Below are positions 45,512 to 56,149 of a stretch of DNA of 64,000 bases, one piece after another. The first letter of the stretch is position 1, and the number at the start of each line of letters is the position of its first letter. The stretch is from Persicaria tinctoria (taxonomy: Eukaryota > Streptophyta > Magnoliopsida > Caryophyllales > Polygonaceae). The stretch is from positions 90,889,648-90,953,647 of the forward strand of contig JBANSL010000004.1 in NCBI GenBank assembly GCA_037127255.1, written 5' to 3'. The translations under genes and the position numbers were made by a program. The notes below the pieces were generated by a model. It was not told the origin of the DNA. It ran no database searches and saw nothing but the letters and a program-made list of their open reading frames with translations.

Positions 45512-46066
45512 CTAGTACAATTCCCGCGCCATGGCGCGGTTTTTTAAAACTAAAATATTAATAATATATATTAATATATTATAAAATACTAATAAAAGTT
45601 AAGATAAAAAAAACTTTACCATAAATGTATCTTATAATTCTGAAATAATTTTTTTTATATCTCGTCTAAAGTATAATACATAAATGTAGATATTTTAAAT
45701 CACCCAGTAATAATAATATCAATATCATTGTAACTTTTTTGAAATTTTGAAATCTGAATCATGCATTTAAATGTGATGTGTCACAACTAATAATTATATT
45801 CAATGTTTTGAATTAAGCTCAATAGTTAGTACATAAATGTGAGTTAAACCTAATGGTTATATTAGATTGAATTCAATGTTTTGAATTAAGCTCAAATGTT
45901 AGTAAATATGTTAAGAATAAAAGAGAATGGAGGATTAAAAAAAATTAATGGAAAAAAAGAGAAAAGGAAAAAAAATCAAGGAAAAAAACATAATTGGTCA
46001 ATATTCCTAAAACTCCTCTAAGATTGACACGTAAGCAAAGTCTTCTAAATTAAGGTTATATATAGA
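45512..46066 (-). mobile_element. Non-autonomous Helitron (555 bp)
   Basis: On the minus strand it begins TCTATATATAACCTTAAT after an A (right edge 46066). It ends with a perfect 16-base palindrome CCGCGCCATGGCGCGG, then GGAATTGTA, then CTAG before a T (left edge 45512). This is the complete end signature of Helitrons, with insertion between A and T. The interior is AT-rich and has no helicase. Confidence 0.65.
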
Positions 46067-46104
46067 TATAGATATATAGATATAGATAGACATGTTAATA
46101 TAAG

Positions 46105-48702
46105 TTCTATTTTATACAAAATCATTTCAAAAATTCTGACAGAAAGAATCAAAACAATTATTGGTAAACTAATTCACCCACTACAAGGTGCCTTTGTGTC
46201 GAACAGAGTCATCCAAGACAATGTCCTAATAGCACACGAAATCTTCCACTCCTTCAGATCGCGCAAGGGTCGGGAGGGATGGTTGGCAATAAAACTTGAC
46301 ATGGAGAAAGCGTACGATAGAGTTGATTGGAACTTCATAAGAAAGAATTTAGAAAAATTTGGGTTCCACCCTACTTTCATTACGTGGATTATGGAATGCG
46401 TAATGACTGTGTCCTTCTCTATACTAGTCAACAAAGGTCCTACTGATATGTTCTTCCCCTCTCGTGGCCTGCGTCAAAGGGACCCTCTATCTCCTTTCTT
46501 GTTTATCTTAGGGGCGGAAATTTTAGCTCGAAAACTCTCAGCATAAACAAATGTGGAAAACAGTCCAATTGGATTTTCCTTCGGTAGGAGTGGACCTAGG
46601 GTCCCCTTCCTATCTTTTGTCGACGACATCATTATTTTTACAAGAGGCAGTGCTGCCGCGGGACAGAAAGTTAGGGATATAATTGATTCATACTGTAAAG
46701 TTTCTGGACATAAAGTCAATTATCATAAATCTAGCTTCCAAGCCACAAAAGGCATTTCAAACTCTAGGATCTCAGAACTTAGCAATTGCTTAAGTATTAC
46801 ACATGAAAACTCATTAGAAAAATACCTTGGATGTCCGATTATTAACGACAGAGTAAACAAACACACTTTTGAAGACATCATATGTAAATCTAAAGAGCAA
46901 CTAAGTAAATGGCGAGCTAATGCTCTATCACAACAGGGACGTGCAATCCTCATTAATACAAACTTATCGGCCAAACCGTTGTATACAATGCAGAACTTTT
47001 TGTTACCCTCATCAATACATAAAGAGCTTGACCAGATTAATAGAATGTTCTTTTGGAATAAAGATCTACAACACCGTCCGCTAATTAGCTGGGATAAGAT
47101 TTGCAAACCGAAAAAATATGGGGGAATTGGGCTTAGAAAATCGAAAGAGATGAATGAAGCCCTTCAAATGAAACTACTTTGGAAAATATTGGCTGAACCA
47201 GAAAATGTTTGGGTGTCTCACATTAAACACAAGTATCTTCGTTCAGCTAACATCCTTGAATACGTAAAAAGTGGAGATTCTTCATGGCAATGGGCCAAAC
47301 TGACAACTCTTATAGATAAATTAAAGACTGGCCTTATTTGGTCTGTAGGAAATGGTTCATCTATCAAATTTTGGACGGATAATTGGATTACAACAAGCTC
47401 TCTTCTATCTAGGGATGATTGCCGCCAAATTAACAACATAGAAGAAACTGTCAGTGACTATATCTTAGGTGGTAGATGGTGGACGAAAAAACTTAGCAAT
47501 ACATTACCAAATGACGTAGTCAAAGAAATCCTGGATATTCCACTTCCTGTTTCCCCCTTTGAGGATCGATTATACTGGTGGCCTGATAGGGCTGATTGGT
47601 TCACCACGTCAAGTGCATATAAGCTAATCACAGCTCAATCCTCACTGAGCATAGACAATAACGCTTTGATATGGAATGTGGACATTCCGCCTAAGATCAA
47701 AAATTTTCTATGGAAAATTTGTCAGAATGGCCTCCCTACTGCCTCTAGGCTGGCTCAACGTGGGACTTCTGTACCTTCCTCATGTCAACTGTGCAATTGT
47801 GCAGTTGAAGATGACATTCACTTCTTACTAGAATGCCCATATGTGCGCCCTCTCTTTCGCTTACCTACACACGTAAATTCAACTATATCCAGTATGATAA
47901 ATCATTCACGGGAGATAAAACCTATCTTTTCATTCATCGGAAACAAGCTTACTTCCGTTGCCAAGGTGGAGCTTGCCTTTTCTTGGTGGACGTGTTGATA
48001 CATTCGAAACCAATTTGTTTTTAGACAGGTCCCCATACCTCATAGAGAAAGTTCATTACGTATCATTAAAACACATAAGGAAAATTGGAGTAAAACAGCT
48101 CACTTTGAGTATAGCTTGGATGAGGACTTTCCCTTACGCACACGAATCTCCAAACATCCAAGGACAAAAAGAAAGCATGGTAACATTACTTGGCAAAAAA
48201 CCCCTAGAGGAATTTTCAAGTTAAATTTTGATGGATCCACAATCTCAAACAATGATAGCACGACTGGAGCCATAATCCGGGACTGGGAAGGACATCCGAT
48301 ACACATCTGTTATAAAAAAACTTGGCACACAAAGTCCTTTGAAAGCGGAAGCGCTTGCTCTTAAACTGGGAATCCAAAAGGCTCTACAACTCCGTATCAA
48401 TAAACTCCACATTGAAGGTGACTCCATGATAATCATAAACCACCTAAATAAAACATCTACCTGTCCTTGGGAAGTCGAACTGATTTTATCAGATGTTAAA
48501 TTTCTACTATCGACTTTGAAAGAAGTTTCATTCTTTCATGTTCCCCGATTAGGCAATAGAGTGGCTGATAAGGTTGCACACCTTTGCCACTCTGCCTGGG
48601 GTGTCGATATTAACAACGATTCTGGTCTTCTAGACCTCATCCGTAAGGATGCCATCGGGTAGAGCTCGCTCGCCCGAATTCTTTCCTTATAAACAAAAAA
48701 GT
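46105..48702 (+). mobile_element. 5'-truncated L1-type LINE with reverse transcriptase, zf-RVT and RNase H, inactivated
   Basis: The body starts inside the reverse transcriptase (ILTERIKTIIGKLIHPLQGA) and includes LAIKLDMEKAYDRVDW, LRQRDPLSPFLFILGAEIL, the catalytic-box region FLSFVDD (46616-46627), the zf-RVT block (LYWWPDRADWFTTSSAYKLI) and RNase H (KLNFDGS; ALKLGIQKALQL; HVPRLGNRVADKVAHL). Defects: in-frame stops at 46544-46546 and 47996-47998, and a frame change at the A7 run 48314-48320. The usual catalytic FADD reads FVDD. The 3' end is CGAATTCTTTCCTTATAAAC plus a short A tail. A 7-bp ATATAAG flanks both ends (46098-46104, 48703-48709). Confidence 0.92.
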
Positions 48703-48929
48703 ATATAAGCTACAAATATAAATTTGAATTTGAATTTATATCCGGAATAATTAACACCGTGTGTAACACATCAAATGTTATATGGGATATCAACTGAATA
48801 TATTGTGACACTCTAAATTTAGAGACCGAGGTTGTCACAATGGTCAGGTTTCTCAAATCGGATGAAAAAGTGAAATCGAGAGGGGTTCCAACGACTGTGG
48901 ATGCTCTTATATTCAATTGAAATGATGTG

Positions 48930-50452
48930 AAGTCCTTAATTAAAACAATAATGTATAACAATATAGCCGCTAAAAGCTCTCTTTTTAAGAAGTAAAAAAC
49001 TCCGTTGGGGTTCTCCCCTGGCGCCCCAAACAACCACCACCTATACACGGTGACCGGAAATCTCCGCTGAAAGTGGAAAATCCTCCTTCGGGAGCCCCAA
49101 ACTCTAGGCTTCGGCCGTTGCAAACTCGGCTTCGGCCGCCGCTACTTCGGTTTCTCCCGTGGTGACCTTCTATCTCCGTCTTCGGCTCGATTCTCCGGCA
49201 GACTCCGCTTATCCCGTGTGCCTGTTGAGGTCACTTTCCTTCCTGCCTCCTTGAATCCTCCTGCGATTTGGGCCTGGGATCCTCTTTTTTCAACACGCCT
49301 CTCCGGTGCTTCGTCGATGTTGGCTTGAGGTGTTGGCTCCGCTTCATCTCGGTCATCGGGGCTTGTCCTCCGTCTCATGCTTGCCTCGGTTTTCTCAGGA
49401 CTGCGCTGGACGTCGGACTTTGTCTTCCGGCTTGGGCTCAGTGCGATCTTGCTTTCGCTGCTAAAAGCTCCTTTTCTTTAGGGCGTTTGTTGAATCAAGG
49501 TCGTGGTTCTCCTTTCCACCACCGTCCTACTCCAATTTCGAACAATCGGCCTCCGAATTTCAGATTTTTGGTTCGATTTGGCCCGAAACTCCCGGAGTTT
49601 TTTTTTTCCCCGATTCTAGGTCGGAGGTTTGGCTGTTTCGGTCGGGTTGCTCGCCCCCCTCGGTCACGCCTCTCCGCCTGGTGATGCCGCTTGGTGTCGC
49701 TGTCGCCGGCGATCTGCTCTGGTAGTTCTCCCGGTGCTATTTGACTGCCATGGCCGCTCTTCCTTTGATTCGTTGCAGGGTTGCTGGCCATGGTGCTCCC
49801 TGGCGGTGTGTCCGTGAATTCGGGCCCGAATTAGTGCTTTGGGCCCAAGGATTATCCTTGGGCCCAAAGCTGACCCGAAAATATTTATTTATTAAAAGAA
49901 AAGGAAAAAAGGGGTTAAACTATGTGTTTATAATTATATATACTCCATAAATTATATATAAATCCCGAAAGGGTTGAAACCAAATCACGAAAGGGTTTGA
50001 TTAAATCCCAAAAGGGCCTCTTGGTGCGTTTTTCGATGGTGGTTTTCGGCTGCAAGTCTGGTTGTTCATGGCGTTCCTTTCCTGAGTTGGGGCTTTGGCG
50101 GTTCGGTGTCGGGTCTGGCTGGGGTCGAGGTGATGTGTATCGAGGCATCTCCGCATTACGGAAATTTCCTTGGAGGTTCGTCTTCATCGCCCACAGGACT
50201 CCTGATGTATCGCCGGTCAGCGGTGTCACTATTTGGTGGTGCTTGGCGTCGTCTCTTAGTCTATGTTGCCCCCAGCTTAGTCGGGTTAGGTGTGCTTGCT
50301 CGACCGTATTTGTTTGCTTTCCTCTTTTGTATTGCACCTTTTCTTCTGTTTACTATGTTCTTGTATTGACGGTTCGCCGTCTGCCGACGTTGTCGGCCTC
50401 TCGAGGTGTCGGGTATGTCCGTCCCTCGAATTATTTCCTTATCAAAAAAAAA
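48930..50452 (+). mobile_element. Non-autonomous LINE-like retroelement with 15-bp target duplication
   Basis: A GC-rich 1.5-kb block without a credible protein. It ends CTCGAATTATTTCCTTATC plus an A10 or longer tail. It is flanked by AATTGAAATGATGTG (48915-48929) and AATTGAGATGATGTG (50453-50467), one mismatch. Partial copies occur on the minus strand at 29010-29395 and 29495-31410. Its 3' tail resembles that of the LINE at 46105-48702, suggesting that it borrows the LINE machinery. Confidence 0.78.
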
Positions 50453-50565
50453 AATTGAGATGATGTGCTCATTAATTCTTTCTAATGTGTTGATGAGGTG
50501 CTTATTTAGTTCAATAGCACAAACGAACCCTTAAGTTTTTGTTAACAATTTGTATTCCTACATAA

Positions 50566-52135
50566 CTATATATGTCTACCCCAAATGTAATCCGAGAGGC
50601 CATCGTCCTCCTCAAGCCCCCATGCTTGGCTGACATCAAATATGGTTGGTGCAGCCAGCAAAGTCGATGACGATTGGGCTTCGAATCCACCTTCATTCTC
50701 AATCGAGAAGCTCGTTTCCGACAACACGTCTGCCCAGAAGTCCTCATTTGTTAAATCAGAATCCTTGTGATCAATGGCATTGCCTTTGTCTTCACGACTT
50801 TCCGAACCCATGGACGCATTCGACTCTGATTTCGACTCCGATTCTTTCCCAGGAATCGCGGTAGACTCGCATTGTTGCTCAGAGCACTGTCTTCTATGCT
50901 TGTTAGTCTCGTCTTGATTCACATCCGTTGCATCGGCGTTGATTGTCATCGTCTCATTGAACGCCCTTTTCTTCAAGTGTGTGCGCCAATGGTTCTTGAT
51001 TTCGTTGTCGGTTCGCCCTGGTAGCTTTGCTGCTATGGCTGACCACCTGCATTATACATCAATCTGTTAGTATACCTTGAATCCGCTGCTAACCTGCGGT
51101 GGCCGAGCCAGAAAATTTCCGGAGAGACACAGATTTTGTGAAATTTACAAAATTTCCTTCAAGTTAGAGTAAAGTTGCGTAATACTTGAAAAACTTAGCT
51201 CGAGCTAGATCATTTACTAAACAAACCAAATATGAGTTCAAGTCTAAATATATGTAACTTGTTGCACTCTTAATAAATAATAATGTATAACCCGATATAA
51301 AAATTTGAAACTTGCGTCACTTCTTATCTAATTGTCCAAATGCTTATTATAGCCTCTTGTTTCGAAGCTCTCGAGATGAATTATAATATGTAAATGTTAA
51401 TTTAAGTAAAATATAAAAGCATTATAGTCTATTAAAATAAAATTGAAGTGATAATTATACCTTCAATTTTAAACATTTATAACTTTTTTACTCAGATGTC
51501 GGATTAGAGCGTATTATATATCAAAACGAAGTTATCGACGAGGAGAATCCACTTAGGTAATTCGTCAAATGAGAGGGGGGCACGTGACCCCTAAATATAT
51601 GACATCTTATTGTAATTAGTTTTGTTCTTAGCTTTCACGCAAATCTCTGTGTCTTTCTTTTCTATTTATCTTTCTCTTTATAACACATATCAATTAGAAC
51701 TAATTGCCAAAGACATTCTTTTATTATATTGTTATGTCTATTAGTTTAGAGAACTCAAATCAAACCTGTTGCCTAACATCTGATGCAACTTGATGATCGT
51801 CTCCTCCTCTTGTGCAGTGAAATTGCCGCGTTTGATATCAGGTCGCAAGTAATTCGTCCATCGGAGCCTACAACTCTTCCCACATCTCAATAATCCTAAG
51901 ATCAAGAAAAAGAATAAATCATACCAAATTCAACAATAAGAGATGAGAATTAATTTGATCTTCTTTCTATGAAGGCTTGAAATTGTACAAGGTAAAGCTT
52001 ACCAGCTTGTTTAGGAAGAGCCCTCCAATTGCCATGGCCGTGTCGTTGGATGTAAGAGATGAGAATTTGATCTTCTTCAGGAATCCATGGCCCTTTCTTC
52101 AACCCTTTCTCCTCACAACATGGAGCTCTCCCCAT
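50566..52135 (-). CDS. R2R3-MYB transcription factor, MYB13/14/15-like
   Basis: Three exons (52135-52003, 51895-51766, 51046-50566) join in frame to 247 aa. The N-terminus [16 protein letters not shown] starts the R2 repeat ([33 protein letters not shown]). R3 follows ([40 protein letters not shown], then WRTHLKKR). The intron positions are the classic ones for this family. The acidic tail has [10 protein letters not shown], which resembles the subgroup 2 motif, and ends DYIWGRHI. Such factors act in the nucleus in stress and phenylpropanoid responses; the exact role is inferred only from family. The bHLH-interaction motif is not apparent in R3. Confidence 0.93.
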
Positions 52136-53600
52136 ATATGCTGCTTCTGCAAGAACACTTCTTCAAGTACTCCACAATTACCAATGGCTTTGATTTATGT
52201 TGATTCCTCTAAATATAAATGCACAAGATACAATATATGAACATCTTATTCTTTTCAAAAAGTTGCAATGGCGGATGAACCTTCCTATAAAGTTATGAAT
52301 GTAATTTCATTCAAACATCAAAATTTAGAAAAATATCTTTGAAATTGATTGCCTAGTTACTATACAGATGATAAATAACTTTACTCATAAAGATTGTTGT
52401 GTAACATAAAAATGAATATTCAATGAACAAACACATCCATGATTCATTCAATAGTGACAATTCAATGAACACAAAGATGCCCTAGTTCAATGTAAGAAGA
52501 GTGTATTCAGTATTTCAGTTGGATCCCAAGAAAAAGGACCAATTTCATTTGATTGTAATAAATGCACCTATTGTCTAAAAACATCCAAATTTCAGCTGAA
52601 ACTTATCATCTCATTCACATTATGCCAGTCAGGATCATCTTCATAGTCGAAATCCTGATCAGTTTGTCGGTTTCTTCCCTTATTCGGTTTTCCCCTATTT
52701 TGTTGAATGAATAAATACGGAGGAGTTAACGCATTGCCAACAAGCGACAAAATAAACTGTCTGATTTGGTGTCATATGCCGTAAACTCACAGTCAAAGGC
52801 TTTTCTTTCACCTTCAAGACTAGGGAGGAAACCAAAACTTACTGTGTGGATCCAACTGCACCTCCTCCTCTGTAGCGACCTAAACCAGACTCCAATCTTC
52901 CATCTAAGCATGAAACGATCACAACGAAAATAGATTCTTGGATGGTTTTATTGTTTCTGTAGCATACTATATATTGAACCATTAACTATTTAGAGTCTGT
53001 CATAAAAATAAATAAAGAATGTGTAGAGGTTGCTGCAGCCAGAGCCATGATCACCTCTGAGGCCATTAGAGCTCCTTTCAGTGTTTTCAACCCACCATTT
53101 TCCGTGCAACTGCACTTGTCTTCCTTTTCATAGTAGGTGTTCTTCTCTGATCATCATATACAGTATGAAGATTATGAAACTACCAATTGAACAACTTGAT
53201 AGATCACTGCTAACAAATTATTCCTGTTGCTGCCTTACCTCTTATGCGGAAAGTGTCATATGATACGAGCCTATCAAATTCACATTTTGGGATCTGATGG
53301 TTTAAATTCAAGATTGTAAGTGATGAACAACATGGTGTGTACAAATTTTACCTGGACTATTTGAGAAGACAGAGTCGCACTCAAATTCTGTCTTGCTTTC
53401 AGGAGTTTTGGCTTGCAGAACATGTTCATTTCTGTCTCGTGATTTTGTTATTTACCGTGTTCATATTGCTTAGTCTTGTGATTTATAAGGCACCAAAAAG
53501 CCACTATAGTTTGCCCTTGATCCATTAAACTCAGTAATTTACATTCAGGAAATAACAGAAAACAGGCACAGGTTCAGAACAATTTCTCAAACTTCAACCA
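52136..53600. other. MYB upstream region and unassigned coding-like pieces
   Basis: 52136 to about 52560 is the likely MYB promoter. Between 52590 and 53530 the minus strand has several short stretches that look protein-coding, such as KAFDCEFTAYDTKSDSLFC, CSCTENGGLKTLKGALMASE and PKCEFDRLVSYDTFRIRG. I could not join them with realistic introns or match them to a family. They may be remnants of one decayed gene. Confidence 0.3.
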
Positions 53601-53627
53601 CAATCGGACATCTCATTGTGTTGAAGG

Positions 53628-55163
53628 TCATCTTAATTGCTTGATTAACCCACTAATTGTAACAACAGAATCAGTTCCAGTCACACATTCATCTTCCACA
53701 AGTGGAATAGTCTTCCAAACCTTCAACTGTATTGGACTTCCTTCTACATCTGCAGTGATTACAAGGTCTTAGTTTTGGCAACTAGGCAGATTATCATCAC
53801 TGATCGAATAACATAATTCAATACCTTGTAGGGTTTTGTCCTTCTCCAAACAAATAGCAGCACAGTGAGTACCAGTGAGGTCTATGAGTGCAAACTGCCA
53901 ATTTCTGGTGATATTATACATGCCATTTGTAGCTTCAATGCCTGCTTCCGATGTCTGGCAAGCACAAACGAGAAAGAAATATTGGGGATGAAATAGCCAA
54001 GACACCAGATAGAGCAATGTAACACCAACTGTTGTATGCAGTTCCAGTTCACCTTTCAAGTATCACATTTTCTTTTACAACAGCTATCCTATGAGACAAG
54101 AGTCACTGAATAAAACAATCCCTCACTGAAGCAATATACCACACAAGATAAGAGAGACTCATAACTTCTCAGAAACACGAGTCTGTTGAGAATACATGAG
54201 AAGAGGTGAACACGGGTCATTTCTCAAAACGCAAGTTTTTTGCTAGTAGAAGAGAGTATTGTGATATGGACATATCATAATACGCTAATAAAGCAAGTCA
54301 ATCTGAAAAATCCTAGAACATATCCTAAAATCAGCATCCTCTGGAAAACCAAGATCACTTTTTCTGAGAGCCTTCAGCATGGTCTTAAATGGAGAAGCTG
54401 AGAAGCCCTTCCCTAATGCTTTGACATATGCCTCCTAAAATTATCAACCATGTGAATGATCATTGATCAGCTTTATATGCTGGACAAGCAGGCTAATTCA
54501 TATCAAACCATCAAGCTTATCCATGAAACTAAATTAATGGAAATGGAATGATGTTGTTTTTGATATGAAAATACAAACAGTAATGCTGAAACAAAAGAGA
54601 TTACTGAGTTCTGAAATATTACAGTTCTAAACTCTTCCTTAAAGGACAAACACTAAGCAAACAGGAATTTATCATGTTTACTTGGCACACAGAAATAAGA
54701 AAGCAATGTCTAACTACCTTCAAAGTGGAAGTCTACAACAGCTCTACACATAAATTCAACTGTAACCACAATATGTTTACTCTAGTCAATACAATTAACT
54801 CCACTAAACACAGAAGCATAAAAAAATAACGCAGACCCTGAAAATTCAATTATTAGTTAGCGATTTCCAACATTTGCCACTCCAAAATTCTTGGTATAAA
54901 TTTCTTATTTGAAACAAAATCCATAGTGAAGAACAAAATTAAAAGGAAGGGAAATACACACACCTAGCAATGCTGGTGCGAACTATAACACGAGCTAAGA
55001 GGGCCCTTTTCTTGAGGTCATCGTCCCCGTAACTAAGAACATTTGCCTTCTCTAAAGAGGAGAGAATCTCCATGTAGTCATTCAAAAGCGAGGAGCTCTT
55101 CACCTCATCCGGAATCACATACCACAGATGAGCTTCCCTACAATTCAATGCCCTAACGGTCAT
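53628..55163 (-). pseudogene. 4'-phosphopantetheinyl transferase (Sfp/AASDHPPT type), catalytic core missing
   Basis: These enzymes transfer phosphopantetheine from CoA to carrier proteins. The first exon (55163-54964) reads VRALNCREAHLWYVIPDEVK and ALLARVIVRTSIAR, as in plant members. A later exon (54434 to about 54332) starts EAYVKALGKGFSASPFKT. Then follow 53954-53825 (NITRNWQFALIDLTGTHCAA) and 53749-53628 (LKVWKTIPLVEDECVTGTDS). The expected exons between RTSIAR and EAYVKALG, which hold the FNISHT and GIDVE metal-binding motifs and WTLK, were not found in the 530 bp between them. Without them the protein cannot be active. Confidence 0.72.
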
Positions 55164-55671
55164 TTATCTTGCAACTTTAATGCCAATGGTGAGCAAAATT
55201 GATGAAAGTGCGAAAAGATGAACAAGTTTCGGGATACAAAAACGGACCTTGGAGATGGAAGTGGCACATTAGGGCGCAGAGATTGATGGGAAGAGATGCA
55301 AAATTGCCTGTGGAAACAGCGTGCATTCATTGTTCCAACGGTGAGGAGGGAGTGTGGCCGGCGATCACCAACCCCGACCAGCCACTCCGACGATCAAGAC
55401 GGCAACGATGGCGTGGCTCGGCCGATATGAGGATCCTAATTTTGACGAAATCCATAAGTTCTCGTTTGGTATAGAAGCTTTTTAAAATCTTATTTACAAA
55501 TTTTTTACTCCGCATTCATTATTGTCCTCATTTTCAAAATATTTAGTATCATTTACTACACAAAATATTTTTTTATAAAAAATAAAATAAAATGTTGGTA
55601 TTATATATTATATAGTTTTATATTGGATATGTTGAATATAAATGATAAAATGTTTTACAAATTGACACATG

Positions 55672-55875
55672 GGATTTGGGGTGGTCGGAAGGCTCGTCGA
55701 TATCATACGTGAGAGGGCGAAAGGACTGGATACAGCTCGTTGGACACACGTTCGTCGGAGCGGAAACAAGTCGGCACATTCTTTGGCATCACATAGACCG
55801 TATCTTGATACTCTGTTTTTTTCAAGTTCTTCATTGCCTAACAATGTCTCTGTACATTTGCTTGAGGAGGGTTAA
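55672..55875 (+). mobile_element. LINE RNase H tail fragment
   Basis: The frame reads ARWTHVRRSGNKSAHSLASH and ends LLEEG, the last part of an RNase H domain as found at the end of plant LINE proteins. The remainder of the element is absent. Confidence 0.65.
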
Positions 55876-56113
55876 TTAATTGAAGTTGGTGATTCTCAAA
55901 AAAAAAATTTTGACACAATCACTAAGCAAAAGGGAATATTTGTTCTTCTCTACCGTAAAAAAAAAACAAGGAAAAGTAAACTAATTGTTTGTAGATAGAC
56001 CAAAAAAAAAACACAAGGAAAAGAGAATATTGAATCGGGTAATACTCTTATTACTATTTAAAGATAAATTATAATAGCAATGATGAAATAATCTTTTCCG
56101 CCCTTTTACCTTA

Positions 56114-56145
56114 CTAGGAATTGTGGTCGTGCGATGCCCGGCGCA
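56114..56145 (-). mobile_element. Degraded Helitron-type 3' terminus
   Basis: On the minus strand a weakened hairpin GCCGGGCATCGCACGACC is followed by ACAATTC and CTAG before a T. It resembles the ends at 1683, 21196 and 45512. No matching 5' end was found. Confidence 0.35.
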
Positions 56146-56149
56146 ATGT

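Noticed and set aside
49268..50458. Several overlapping frames of 70-150 codons in GC-rich DNA
   Set aside because: Overlapping frames on both strands without domains, within a retroelement that is non-coding by composition and by comparison with its relatives.
52592..53525. A seven-exon minus-strand gene whose phases matched and summed to 138 codons
   Set aside because: The model needed introns of 60, 58 and 29 bases; 29 bases is too short for any plant intron, and alternative frames looked equally coding. The matched phases are probably chance.
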